This document shows positions 52,700 through 61,602 of a stretch of 64,000 bases of DNA, piece after piece; position 1 is the first letter of the stretch, and each line of letters opens with the position of its first letter. The translations under genes were made by a program, and so were the position numbers. Location of the stretch: positions 372,001 through 436,000 of the forward strand of contig NZ_JAJPWV010000002.1 in NCBI RefSeq assembly GCF_021215455.1. Direction: 5' to 3'. This DNA is from Mucilaginibacter roseus (lineage in GTDB: Bacteria > Bacteroidota > Bacteroidia > Sphingobacteriales > Sphingobacteriaceae). The notes below the pieces were generated by a model, which was not told the DNA's origin, did no database searches, and saw only the letters and a program-made list of their open reading frames with translations.

Positions 52700-55450
52700 A
52701 TGAGTAAATATCAGCCACAGGAATTTGAAGATAAATGGTATAGCTACTGGTTGCAGCAGCAGTTTTTTAAATCGGTACCCGACGAACGCGAGCCTTACAC
52801 TATTGTAATACCGCCGCCAAACGTTACCGGTGTGCTGCACATGGGCCACATGCTTAACAATACCATTCAGGATGTGCTGATACGCCGCGCCCGCATGAAA
52901 GGCAAAAACGCCTGCTGGGTACCGGGTACTGACCACGCCAGCATTGCCACCGAGGCTAAGGTGGTGGCCATGCTCAAAGATAAAGGCATCAGCAAAAAAG
53001 ACCTCACCCGCGACGAATTTTTAAAATACGCCTGGGAGTGGAAAGAAAAATACGGCGGCATCATACTCGAGCAGCTTAAAAAACTGGGCGCATCATGCGA
53101 TTGGGACCGCACCGCCTTTACCATGGACCCGCACATGAGCGAGGCCGTTATTGATACTTTTATCAATCTGTACAAAAAAGGCTGGATATACCGCGGTGTA
53201 CGTATGGTTAACTGGGACCCTCAAGGCAAAACCGCCGTTAGTGACGAGGAAGTTATCCGCAAAGAGGTAAATCAGAAACTTTATTACATCAACTACAAAG
53301 TAGTTGGGTCCGAAAGTCAGAAAGACGGAAAGACCGAAAGTCACGAAGATGAAAAGCCGCAGGTTGTAATTGGTGATGATGAAAAGCAAGAAGTACTTGC
53401 GGTTCAAGACGAGCTACTTCCGGACTTACCGACTCCCGTACTTACGGACTCTAAAGACTACTTAACCATCGCCACCACCCGCCCTGAAACCATTATGGCG
53501 GATAGCGCGATTTGCATCAACCCGAATGATGAGCGTTACACGCACCTGCATGGCAAAAAGGTGTTAATACCGCTTATTAACCGCGAGATACCGGTTATAC
53601 TGGATGAGTATGTGGATATGGAGTTTGGTACCGGTTGCTTAAAGGTTACCCCGGCGCACGATTTGAATGACTACCAGCTTGGCCAGAAACACAACCTGCA
53701 GGTTATTGATATTTTAAATAACGACGGTACGCTGAACGAAAGCGCGCAGATATTGGTTGGTATAGACCGCTTTGCCGCCCGTAAAAAGATAGCGGTGATG
53801 CTTGAAGAAGCCGGATCATTAGCTAAAACAGAAGATTATAAATCGCAGATAGGTTTTTCGGAACGTACCGACGCCGTTATCGAACCCAAGCTATCTATGC
53901 AGTGGTTCTGCAAAATGAGCGAGATGGCCAAATCAGCGCTTGATGTGGTAGTGAATGGTGAAGTAAAGCTGATTCCCGAAAAGTTTATCAACACCTACCG
54001 CCACTGGATGGAGAACGTGAAAGACTGGAACATCAGTCGCCAGCTTTGGTGGGGCCAACGCATACCGGCCTGGTACAATGAGAAGAATGAATGGGTGGTT
54101 GCCAAAACCGAAGAGGAAGCAAAAGCTGAATTTGAAAAGGCAGGCTTAACCTATACCGAACTGCGCCAGGAAGACGATGTGGTTGATACCTGGTTCTCGT
54201 CGTGGTTATGGCCAATATCGGTATTCAACGGTATTGCCGAGCCTGGTAACGAGGAAATAAACTACTACTACCCTACCAATGATCTGGTAACCGCACCCGA
54301 GATTTTATTCTTTTGGGTAGCACGGATGATTATGGCGGGTTTGGAATGGCGCCAGGAAGTGCCGTTCCGCAACGTATACCTTACCGGTATTGTGCGCGAT
54401 AAGTTGGGCCGCAAAATGTCCAAATCATTAGGCAACTCGCCCGACCCATTGGACCTTATTGAGAAATACGGTGCCGACGGCGTGCGTATAGGCATGCTGC
54501 GCTCATCACCTGCCGGTAACGATTTGATGTTCGACGAGGAGCATTGCAAATGGGGCAGCAGCTTTGGCAACAAAATATGGAATGCCTTTTTGTTAGTTAA
54601 AGGCTGGGAAGTTGATGATAGCCTGGAATGCCCTAACAACATTGCCATTGAGTGGTTTAAAAGCCGCTTTAACCAGGCCCTGGTTGAAATTGAAGATAAT
54701 TTTGGGCAATACCGCCTGTCAGAAGCGTTGATGAGCACCTATAAACTGGTTTGGGATGATTTCTGCGCGTGGTACCTGGAAATGATAAAGCCAGCCTATC
54801 AAAAACCTATTGACCGCCATACGTATAATGTTACCATCAGCTATTTTGAAGATATTTTGAAATTGCTGCATCCGTTTATGCCGTTCATCACCGAGGAGTT
54901 GTGGCATGATAAATTGTTTGGCGAACGTGGGGAAAAAGATTGCTGCATTGTGGCGCAAATGCCTGCAAATGGGGAAGTAAATACACAGCTGATTAGTGAC
55001 ATTGATGTAGTAATATCAATTATAGGGCAAGTACGAAATGTGCGAAGCAAAAATCAGCTATCACCCAAAGAAAGTTTACAACTTTCAGGAAAAATAAACT
55101 CAGGTATTGACTACAGCCATTACATCGGCGTAATCCAAAAGCTTGCCAACGTTAGCGAGTTCAGTTTTGTTGATGCCAAGGTTAACGGCGCGGTAGCCTT
55201 TATGGCCTACACCGACGAATTTTTTGTACCGCTTGAGTTAAATATTGATGTTGAAACCGAAAAGAAACGTCTTGAAGATGATAAGGTATATCTTACAGGT
55301 TTCCTTAAATCCGTAAATGCCAAGCTAAGTAATGAAAAATTTGTCGCCAACGCCAAGCCCGAAATCGTTGAAAACGAGCAGCGCAAAAAGGCCGATGCCG
55401 AGGCCAAGCTGGCCGTGGTAGAGGCAAGCCTTGCAGCTTTGGCTAACTAA
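52700..55450 (+). CDS. valS: Valyl-tRNA synthetase with an internal repeat-derived insert
   Basis: Class I synthetase charging tRNA-Val; 916 residues from ATG 52700 (MSKYQPQEFEDKWYSYW). HIGH-type motif in PNVTGVLHMGHMLN, KMSKS in GRKMSKSLGNS, tRNA-binding C-terminal coiled coil (about 850-916). Residues 203-253 (SESQKDGKTESHEDEKPQ onward) interrupt the editing-domain entry between YKVVG and DYLTIATTRPETI. That DNA is palindromic repeat sequence. The insert is in frame and charged, so the enzyme is probably functional with a flexible loop. Confidence 0.97.
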   Translation: MSKYQPQEFEDKWYSYWLQQQFFKSVPDEREPYTIVIPPPNVTGVLHMGHMLNNTIQDVLIRRARMKGKNACWVPGTDHASIATEAKVVAMLKDKGISKKDLTRDEFLKYAWEWKEKYGGIILEQLKKLGASCDWDRTAFTMDPHMSEAVIDTFINLYKKGWIYRGVRMVNWDPQGKTAVSDEEVIRKEVNQKLYYINYKVVGSESQKDGKTESHEDEKPQVVIGDDEKQEVLAVQDELLPDLPTPVLTDSKDYLTIATTRPETIMADSAICINPNDERYTHLHGKKVLIPLINREIPVILDEYVDMEFGTGCLKVTPAHDLNDYQLGQKHNLQVIDILNNDGTLNESAQILVGIDRFAARKKIAVMLEEAGSLAKTEDYKSQIGFSERTDAVIEPKLSMQWFCKMSEMAKSALDVVVNGEVKLIPEKFINTYRHWMENVKDWNISRQLWWGQRIPAWYNEKNEWVVAKTEEEAKAEFEKAGLTYTELRQEDDVVDTWFSSWLWPISVFNGIAEPGNEEINYYYPTNDLVTAPEILFFWVARMIMAGLEWRQEVPFRNVYLTGIVRDKLGRKMSKSLGNSPDPLDLIEKYGADGVRIGMLRSSPAGNDLMFDEEHCKWGSSFGNKIWNAFLLVKGWEVDDSLECPNNIAIEWFKSRFNQALVEIEDNFGQYRLSEALMSTYKLVWDDFCAWYLEMIKPAYQKPIDRHTYNVTISYFEDILKLLHPFMPFITEELWHDKLFGERGEKDCCIVAQMPANGEVNTQLISDIDVVISIIGQVRNVRSKNQLSPKESLQLSGKINSGIDYSHYIGVIQKLANVSEFSFVDAKVNGAVAFMAYTDEFFVPLELNIDVETEKKRLEDDKVYLTGFLKSVNAKLSNEKFVANAKPEIVENEQRKKADAEAKLAVVEASLAALAN
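53307..53457. repeat. Periodic palindromic repeat translated inside valS
   Basis: The left arm (53307-53342) has four 8-9-base units of the GTCCGAAA type (TCCGAAAG, TCAGAAAG, ACGGAAAG, ACCGAAAG). The right arm (about 53415-53456) carries the reverse-complement family (TTCCGGAC, TTACCGACT, TTACGGACT). About 70 bases separate them. The reading frame stays open through the whole element. Confidence 0.7.
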
Positions 55451-55464
55451 TTGCATATATAATT

Positions 55465-55504
55465 AATCGGAGACGGGTTTACCCCATCCGTCTCCGATTT
55501 TTTT
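55465..55504 (+). terminator. Terminator after valS
   Basis: A perfect 12-bp stem (55465-55476 with 55488-55499), 11-base loop, followed by Ts to 55504. It lies 15 bases before the hybrid kinase start. Confidence 0.88.
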
Positions 55505-55519
55505 GAACGCATAGTATCC

Positions 55520-57319
55520 ATGAGCAACCGGCCCGGTTTTTTAAATTTTTCGCTGAAACGAATTTTGCACAACGAGCAATCCCTGCTCGATCAGGCACGT
55601 ATTAAGTTACTTTATTACGGCCTCATATTCGTGATGGTGTCCATGTTGCTATTGCTGGCCAGCGTTAATTATAGAAGCCAGCCGGCCATCGTTATTTCAT
55701 CAACCGTATTGCTTATTAGTGTGGCAGGTATGTTTAAGTACCTTACCTATAAGCCGGATTGGGCTACCATATCGCACGGTATGCTGATCATAGGCACGCT
55801 TATCAACCTCGAAAACGTTTTTATTACCCTGCAGGATGTGAACATGATCACCGTACAGATCGTCACCCTGATCGTGCTGTTCTCCTTTTACATGCTGGGC
55901 CATAAGTGGGGTATATTTTATTCGCTGGCCAACCTGTTGCCTGTACTCAGCTTTTTTGTACTGCAATACGAAACAAGTTACATCATCAACTTTAAGCCCG
56001 AAAAAATTGAGCAATCAACGGTGATCATCTGCGTGTTCGCCAACTTTTTGCTTACCATATACCTCATCAGCCATTTTTACCATGCCTTCGTTATGAGCAT
56101 GCGTCAACTCAGAAACGTGGGTGATGAGCAAAGCCAGCTTAATAATAAATTGGAAATGGCCATGCACAAGGCTGAAAAGTCGTCACACGCCAAGTCGGAG
56201 TTTTTGTCGACCATGTCGCATGAGATACGCACGCCGCTAAATGCGGTTATCGGCATGACGAACCTGCTCCTCATGAACCAGCCGCGGCAGGATCAGAAAG
56301 AGAATCTGGATATCCTTAAATTTTCTGCATCCAACCTGCTCTCCATCGTGAACGATGTACTTGATTTTAATAAGATAGAATCGGGTAAGGTATCGTTTGA
56401 AAGCATACGCATCAATTTACCCGAGCTGCTTAATAACATTTGCGGCGGCTTTACCCTCAAGGCCGAAGAAAAAGGCTTGCTCTTTAAGTTGGATATTGAT
56501 AGCCGCCTACGCAACAAAGTGTTTTTTGGCGACCCAACCCGCATCACCCAGATTATTTTTAACCTGGTAAGCAATGCCATTAAGTTTACTCAACAGGGAA
56601 ACGTTTGGGTACGCGCCACTTGTATTGAGGACAGGCATAATACCAGCACCGTACTGTTTTCGGTAAAGGATACCGGTATAGGCATCGCTCCAAACAATCT
56701 CGAAGCGATATTTGAACCCTTCGCGCAGGAAAATATTACGGTTACGCGCCAGTACGGCGGCACAGGCCTGGGTCTGGCCATTGTGAAGCGATTGTTGGAA
56801 CTGCAGGGCTTGCAATTAAACGTTAACAGTAAACCGGGTGTAGGTTCGGAGTTCTCTTTCCAGATGCAGTTTGACGTATCAACCGAGGTAGCCGAGCCGG
56901 TGGAAACGCCTAACCCGGTGCCCGACGCTAACGACCTCAGCCACCTGCAAGTTTTAATAGCCGAGGATAACATGGTGAACGTAATGCTGATGAAAAAGCT
57001 GCTCTCCAAATGGAAGATTGTACCCACCATTGCCGAGAACGGCGCGCTGGCCGTACAGAAATTACAATATGGTAATTTCGATATCGTGCTGATGGATTTG
57101 CAAATGCCCGTTATGGACGGCTTTGAGGCAGCGCGCGAAATACGCAAACTTGCTGACCCTAAAAAATCAGGCACTCCTATTATAGCCCTTACCGCATCGG
57201 CCTTGTTTGATATACAGGAGCAGGTATATGCGTCGGGCATGAACAACTACGTATCAAAACCATTTAAGCCGGAAGACCTGTTTGAAAAGATGCAGAACCT
57301 GGTATCAGTAGCCAGCTAA
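55520..57319 (+). CDS. Hybrid sensor histidine kinase with receiver domain
   Basis: A 599-residue membrane sensor. Residues 30-190 hold about six hydrophobic helices with little periplasmic sequence. A dimerisation domain carries H234 in MSHEIRTPLNAVIG, the ATPase domain has the N-box LVSNAIKFTQQG and the G-boxes DTGIGIA and TGLGLAIVKRL, and the C-terminal receiver has D526 (LMDLQMPVMDG) and a KPF lysine. No response regulator is adjacent, so it may act through a phosphorelay partner elsewhere. The stop overlaps the convergent gene by four bases. Confidence 0.93.
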   Translation: MSNRPGFLNFSLKRILHNEQSLLDQARIKLLYYGLIFVMVSMLLLLASVNYRSQPAIVISSTVLLISVAGMFKYLTYKPDWATISHGMLIIGTLINLENVFITLQDVNMITVQIVTLIVLFSFYMLGHKWGIFYSLANLLPVLSFFVLQYETSYIINFKPEKIEQSTVIICVFANFLLTIYLISHFYHAFVMSMRQLRNVGDEQSQLNNKLEMAMHKAEKSSHAKSEFLSTMSHEIRTPLNAVIGMTNLLLMNQPRQDQKENLDILKFSASNLLSIVNDVLDFNKIESGKVSFESIRINLPELLNNICGGFTLKAEEKGLLFKLDIDSRLRNKVFFGDPTRITQIIFNLVSNAIKFTQQGNVWVRATCIEDRHNTSTVLFSVKDTGIGIAPNNLEAIFEPFAQENITVTRQYGGTGLGLAIVKRLLELQGLQLNVNSKPGVGSEFSFQMQFDVSTEVAEPVETPNPVPDANDLSHLQVLIAEDNMVNVMLMKKLLSKWKIVPTIAENGALAVQKLQYGNFDIVLMDLQMPVMDGFEAAREIRKLADPKKSGTPIIALTASALFDIQEQVYASGMNNYVSKPFKPEDLFEKMQNLVSVAS

Positions 57320-57774
57320 AGCTCATTAAACCCCGGCAGATCGGGGATGAACCGGTAGCTCCCTGCCTCATGATCCACCGTGCAATAATAGTGGTTTAAA
57401 CCATTAGTAACCGCCAGCAAGCTTACCTTGTGTGCCATATTATAACGCGCAATCTGGTCAAACACTTTCTGATCAATTGCTACCGACGGTGCTTTGCATT
57501 CCACCATTAAAATGCGCGCTCCGTCGCGGTTAAACACCACAATATCAGTACGGCGGCTCATGCCATTCAGTTTAAGGCCACCTTCTAACCGCATCAAAGC
57601 TTTTGGGTATTGCTTTTGGTTGATGAGGTATTGTACAAAATGCTGCCGCACCCACTCCTCGGGCGTTATGATGATGTGCTTCTTGCGCAACTCATCAAAC
57701 AGGGTAAGCTGCCCGTTAGCTTCGGTAATTTTAAATGGGTATGGCGGCAGGGCCAGCGGTTGCAGCAAACTCAT
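57316..57774 (-). CDS. HSDR_N-type nuclease-fold protein, stand-alone
   Basis: A 152-residue protein resembling the N-terminal domain of type I restriction HsdR. It has a PD-(D/E)XK-like arrangement: RTDIVVF, then ILMVECKAP with the E-x-K pair. The N-terminus contains RKKHIIITPEEWVRQHFVQY, typical of Bacteroidota single-domain versions. No methylase or specificity gene is nearby, so it is not part of a restriction system here. Its biochemical role is not established. Confidence 0.85.
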   Translation of the reverse strand: MSLLQPLALPPYPFKITEANGQLTLFDELRKKHIIITPEEWVRQHFVQYLINQKQYPKALMRLEGGLKLNGMSRRTDIVVFNRDGARILMVECKAPSVAIDQKVFDQIARYNMAHKVSLLAVTNGLNHYYCTVDHEAGSYRFIPDLPGFNEL

Positions 57775-57893
57775 ATATCAGGTACACACAAAAATTTAGC
57801 GCCGCAAGGTACAAAAACCTTTAAAGTTATTTAAAATGCCGACGTAGCAGCCTCGGCTTTGCCATTTGTAATGCTTAATTTTGACGCTACGAT

Positions 57894-58916
57894 ATGACTG
57901 CTACTGATATTTTAAAGGACCTTAAAAATCGAAAGTTCAAGCCCCTGTACCTGCTGCATGGCGAGGAGCCTTATTATATCGACCTGATTAGCAACTATAT
58001 TGAGCACAACGCGCTGCCCGCCGCTGAACGCGGCTTTAACCAAACCGTACTATACGGCAAGGATACCGACATCATGACCGTGCTTAACGCCGCCAAGCGT
58101 TACCCCATGATGGCCGACCACCAGGTGGTACTGGTAAAAGAGGCGCAGGAAATGAAGTGGGGTAAGGATGATGACGACAAAAAGCATATTAACCCGCTGC
58201 TGGCCTACCTTGAAAACCCGCTGCCGAGCACCATACTGGTGTTTTGCTACAAGTACAGCAAGTTTGATAAGCGCAAAAAAACCTATAAGGCAATAGACAA
58301 GAACGGGCTGGTATTTGAGTCCGCCAGTTTGTATGACAATAAGATACCCGGCTGGATAGAGGGTTTTGTACAGGAGAAAGGCTACCGCGCTAATCAGCAG
58401 GCTACCAATATGCTGGCCGAATACTTGGGTAACGACCTGTCCAAAATTGCCAACGAGCTGGAAAAGCTGATGCTGAACGTGCCGCGGGGCGAAGAAATTA
58501 CGCTAAAACATATTCAGGATAACATCGGCATCAGCAAGGAGTATAATGTATTTGAATTACAGGCTGCGCTTGGTAAAAAAGATGTGCTGAAAACCAACCA
58601 GATCATCAACTACTTTGAGGCCAACCCCAAGGCCAACCCTATTGTGCTGCTGTTTGGCAACCTGAACAACTACTTTAGCAAGGTGCTGGTTTACCATTAC
58701 GTAAAGGATAAAACCCCGCAAAACCTGGCCAAAGAAATGGGCGTGAACCCCTATTTTGTAAAGGATTACGAGCAAGCCGCCCGCAATTACAATTTTGCCA
58801 AAACCATGCAGATCATCGGCCTGCTGCGCGAGTACGACCTCAAAAGCAAAGGCGTAGAATCAAATTTGCCCCCGGGTGAGTTAATGCGGGAGTTGATGTT
58901 TAAGATTTTGCATTGA
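57894..58916 (+). CDS. holA: DNA polymerase III subunit delta
   Basis: A 340-residue clamp-loader subunit that opens the beta clamp. Family marks: FKPLYLLHGEEPYYIDLI at the N-terminus, VVLVKEAQEM, WIEGFVQEKGYRANQQA, MLAEYLGNDLSKIANELEKL, and the C-terminal LLREYDLKSKGV. A -7 box TAATTTTG at 57876-57883 lies ten bases upstream of ATG 57894. Confidence 0.94.
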   Translation: MTATDILKDLKNRKFKPLYLLHGEEPYYIDLISNYIEHNALPAAERGFNQTVLYGKDTDIMTVLNAAKRYPMMADHQVVLVKEAQEMKWGKDDDDKKHINPLLAYLENPLPSTILVFCYKYSKFDKRKKTYKAIDKNGLVFESASLYDNKIPGWIEGFVQEKGYRANQQATNMLAEYLGNDLSKIANELEKLMLNVPRGEEITLKHIQDNIGISKEYNVFELQAALGKKDVLKTNQIINYFEANPKANPIVLLFGNLNNYFSKVLVYHYVKDKTPQNLAKEMGVNPYFVKDYEQAARNYNFAKTMQIIGLLREYDLKSKGVESNLPPGELMRELMFKILH

Positions 58917-58921
58917 AAAGA

Positions 58922-59665
58922 TCAAGCTCTTTTGCCTAAATTACTAAAAGTAAGATTAGGGAAAAAGCCAAGCATAATATTACTATCTTGACCTCTGTAC
59001 AAATTATCTGATAAATAAAGCTTTACAAGGTTATTTAACATCAACATAGGTTCAATAGAATTACTTTTGAGAGATACATAGAGAACCAAAACTTTAAGCT
59101 TTGTAAGTGTTGTTAGAAAGTCTAACGTATCCATTTTAACACGTGGACTGTTAACACTACCTGTTATAACTAAACTTTCAAGCCAAACCAATTTGCCTAA
59201 AACGGAATAATCCGTGATGCCCTTTGTATTTTCAAGCTCCAATGATTGCAAAAAGTTCAATTTATTTAAACCATTAAGTTTAAGTAATCCGGGCGTTGAC
59301 CCAAGATGAAGATGCTTTAGCTTAAACAGGTTATCGATAGGTGATAGATCAGTAATCCTACTCCATTTTATATAGAGGCCTTCCAGGTTGGGCATTTTAC
59401 AAATAGATTCGAAAAATTCCTGATCTATTTGATGCTCCACGAATAAATATTTTACATTAAACAATTTTGGCAACGTCATTTTCCAGGCATTTCGTAATTC
59501 CTTCATTCTGGACGGGCTTAGTGAACGTATTTCGTTATTCAACCTTGATGTCGAAATTGAAAGCCATTCTGTATCGTATATAGCTATGTCATCAATATTC
59601 AATGTTTGCCATAATGAGCTTTTAAAAGCCCATACGCCCAGTTCTATTTGTTTATCTGTTAACAT
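58922..59665 (-). CDS. Leucine-rich-repeat protein in AT-rich DNA
   Basis: A 247-residue protein with about six leucine-rich repeats between residues 85 and 235 (LKHLHLGST, LQSLELENT, LESLVITG, LKVLVLYVS, LVKLYLSDN). There is no signal peptide, so it is probably cytoplasmic. Two 60-base lines that I counted inside it were 27 percent G+C, against roughly half in neighbouring genes. That supports recent acquisition. Its 3' end meets holA with five bases between. The binding partner is unknown. Confidence 0.8.
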   Translation of the reverse strand: MLTDKQIELGVWAFKSSLWQTLNIDDIAIYDTEWLSISTSRLNNEIRSLSPSRMKELRNAWKMTLPKLFNVKYLFVEHQIDQEFFESICKMPNLEGLYIKWSRITDLSPIDNLFKLKHLHLGSTPGLLKLNGLNKLNFLQSLELENTKGITDYSVLGKLVWLESLVITGSVNSPRVKMDTLDFLTTLTKLKVLVLYVSLKSNSIEPMLMLNNLVKLYLSDNLYRGQDSNIMLGFFPNLTFSNLGKRA

Positions 59666-59712
59666 ATCTCTTTTTCAAGTAAGTGTTTTACTATACTTTT
59701 GCCGAATATAGA

Positions 59713-59720
59713 TAACTTTG
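59713..59720 (+). promoter_or_regulatory. -7 promoter box of the EVE-domain gene
   Basis: TAACTTTG ends eight bases before ATG 59729. It overlaps the possible alternative coding start at 59699, which argues for the downstream ATG and a near-leaderless mRNA. Confidence 0.4.
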
Positions 59721-59728
59721 AATTACAC

Positions 59729-60133
59729 ATGAACTACTGGTTAGTAAAATCCGAACCGTTTAAATATAGCTGGGAAAAATTCAATGAGGATGGCCGTACC
59801 TTTTGGGATGGCGTGCGCAATTACCAGGCGCGTAACAACCTGAAAGGTATGCAAGAGGGTGATCTGGTGATGTTTTACCATAGCAACGAGGGTAAGGAGG
59901 TTGTGGGCATTGCCAAGGTGGTTAAGGAGTTTTACCAGGACCCTACAACTGATGATGCCAACTGGGTGGTGGTTGACCTGTCGCCGGTTGAGGCGCTGAA
60001 GAAACCGGTTACCCTGGAGCAGATCAAGGCCGACGAACGCCTGAAAGATATTGGGTTGATACGCCAGGGCCGCTTGTCGGTTATGTCGCTCAAACCCGAG
60101 GAGTTTGACCGTATTGTTGAATTAGGCAGCTAA
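59729..60133 (+). CDS. EVE domain protein
   Basis: A 134-residue PUA-like protein from ATG 59729. Family blocks: MNYWLVKSEPFKYSWEKF, FWDGVRNYQARNNLKGMQ, GDLVMFYHSN, and GLIRQGRLSVMSLKPEEFD. EVE proteins bind modified bases in nucleic acid (human THYN1 is a relative). It is 16 bases upstream of the DUF72 gene, probably in the same transcript. Confidence 0.92.
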   Translation: MNYWLVKSEPFKYSWEKFNEDGRTFWDGVRNYQARNNLKGMQEGDLVMFYHSNEGKEVVGIAKVVKEFYQDPTTDDANWVVVDLSPVEALKKPVTLEQIKADERLKDIGLIRQGRLSVMSLKPEEFDRIVELGS

Positions 60134-60149
60134 TATAAAACCTACACCT

Positions 60150-61067
60150 ATGGAATTTGGCCGTGTAACTCCTGAAGCGCTTCCCGAAGTAAACTTTAAA
60201 CTGAAAGAAGATCCGCCGATCACTATTGACACCTTAGCGGCCTCAAATCGCAAAGGCGATTTGCAGGTACACGTAGGTTGTGCCAAATGGGGCCGTAAGG
60301 AATGGGTAGGCAAAATATATCCGCCCAAAACCAAGGATGCCAACTTTTTGGATGAATACGTTAAGCACTTCGACTGCATTGAACTTAACGCCACCTTTTA
60401 CCAGGTTTACGGTGCCGAAACCATTGCCAAATGGCGTGATAAGGCGGTTATTAACCCTGATTTCAGGTTTTGCCCTAAGTTTTCGCAAAGCATCAGCCAT
60501 ATCCGCCGGTTAAAGAATGCCGAAGAAATTACAACCAGCTTTTACGAGGGCATAACCGCCTTTGGCGATAAACTCGGCCCGCTGTTTTTGCAATTGAGCG
60601 ATAACTTTACACCCAAGAGCTTCCCCGAATTAAAGGCATATTTGGAACACCTGCCCACTGATGTGCCGGTGTTTGTGGAGCTTCGGCATAAGGATTGGTT
60701 CGCCGTACCTGAGAATGCCGAAAAGATTTTTAACTTGTTTAAGGAACTCAATATAGGCGCGGTAATAACCGATGCCAGCGGCCGGCGCGATTGTGTGCAC
60801 ATGCACCTGCCTACGCCGCACGCCTTTATCCGCTTTGTGGGTAACAGCCTCGACCGTACCGACTATCTGCGGGTTGACGAGTGGATAGACCGTATTAAGC
60901 AGTGGGCCGATAAGGGGCTGCAATCCGTATGGTTTTTTATGCACCAGCATGATGAACGCTACTCGCCCGAGCTGAGCGATTATGTATCCGACCAATTCAA
61001 CAAAAAATTGGGATTGAACCTGATGCGGCCCAAATTTATCGGCAAAGACAAGGGATTATTTGATTAA
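60150..61067 (+). CDS. DUF72 (YecE-like) protein
   Basis: A 305-residue TIM-barrel-like DUF72 protein. Marks: HVGCAKWGRKEWVGKIYPP, FDCIELNATFYQVY, RFCPKFSQSISHIRRL, FVELRHKDWF and SVWFFMHQHDE. Its biochemical function is not known; the conserved acidic and aromatic residues suggest an enzyme. It is likely co-transcribed with the EVE gene. Confidence 0.92.
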   Translation: MEFGRVTPEALPEVNFKLKEDPPITIDTLAASNRKGDLQVHVGCAKWGRKEWVGKIYPPKTKDANFLDEYVKHFDCIELNATFYQVYGAETIAKWRDKAVINPDFRFCPKFSQSISHIRRLKNAEEITTSFYEGITAFGDKLGPLFLQLSDNFTPKSFPELKAYLEHLPTDVPVFVELRHKDWFAVPENAEKIFNLFKELNIGAVITDASGRRDCVHMHLPTPHAFIRFVGNSLDRTDYLRVDEWIDRIKQWADKGLQSVWFFMHQHDERYSPELSDYVSDQFNKKLGLNLMRPKFIGKDKGLFD

Positions 61068-61411
61068 GCTGATTGAGGGCGTTCAACCGCCCTGCGCACC
61101 AATCTGCCTGTAAGCGCGGCAAATCCACCCAGCAAGCCACCAATAACTACCGTCACCAACAGTAAATACAGCCAGTGCGGCAGGTGGAACAGGGTAGCCA
61201 TGCGGGTAGCTAAAATATTATCGTTAGGCAATGTTTTAAGCAAGGCGAATGCCAGCCAGGCCAGTCCCACCCCTGCAAACCCGGACCAGAACGCGCTGCC
61301 GCTCGTTTTGACAAAGTAAGCTACCAGCAATGCTATCGGCACGGCAACCCACCAGGGCAGGAATAAGCCACTGATGAAGGTTAGTGCGAGTATGATGGCG
61401 AATAGTAACAT
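61064..61411 (-). CDS. Small multi-pass membrane protein
   Basis: A 115-residue protein with about four hydrophobic segments (LLFAIILALTFISGLFL, VAVPIALLVAYFV, AFWSGFAGVGLAWLAFALL, WLYLLLVTVVIGGLLGG) and a basic C-terminus. No family is recognised. Its stop overlaps the DUF72 stop by four bases, tail to tail. Confidence 0.75.
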   Translation of the reverse strand: MLLFAIILALTFISGLFLPWWVAVPIALLVAYFVKTSGSAFWSGFAGVGLAWLAFALLKTLPNDNILATRMATLFHLPHWLYLLLVTVVIGGLLGGFAALTGRLVRRAVERPQSA

Positions 61412-61495
61412 GATGTTTTTAATTATGTTTTTTCATTGCGAGTGATAGCAAGGAATCTGCCCGCATTCATAGCATGGCGGTAGATTTTTCCTCGT

Positions 61496-61602
61496 AAAAC
61501 CCCTCCTAATCCTCCCCAAGGGGGAGGACTTTGAAAAGTACCTCATTACGAGGCTTAGTATCTAAAGCCCTCCCTTCGAGAGGGTTGGGGTGGGGTTACT
61601 CC
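61496..61602. repeat. Copy C of a composite dispersed palindromic repeat
   Basis: In opposite orientation to copy B: AACCCCTCCTAATCCTCC through GGGGGAGGACTTTG, a spacer of about 30 bases, then TAAAGCCCTCCCTTCGAGAG to GGTTGGGGTGGGGTT. The end units match copy B base for base over long stretches, while the spacer differs and contains its own CCTCATTACGAGG hairpin. It reaches the ftsK stop codon. Confidence 0.75.

Noticed and set aside
53307-53457. CRISPR-like array
   Set aside because: Units are 8-9 bases, degenerate, contiguous without spacers and arranged as inverted arms inside an open reading frame.
56590-57246. 218-residue minus-strand ORF
   Set aside because: Antisense to the hybrid histidine kinase ATPase and receiver domains; Ser/Thr/Cys-rich shadow translation with no start signals.
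57316-57774. Possible restriction-modification system
   Set aside because: Only an HSDR_N-like single domain is present; no methyltransferase, specificity or helicase gene is nearby.
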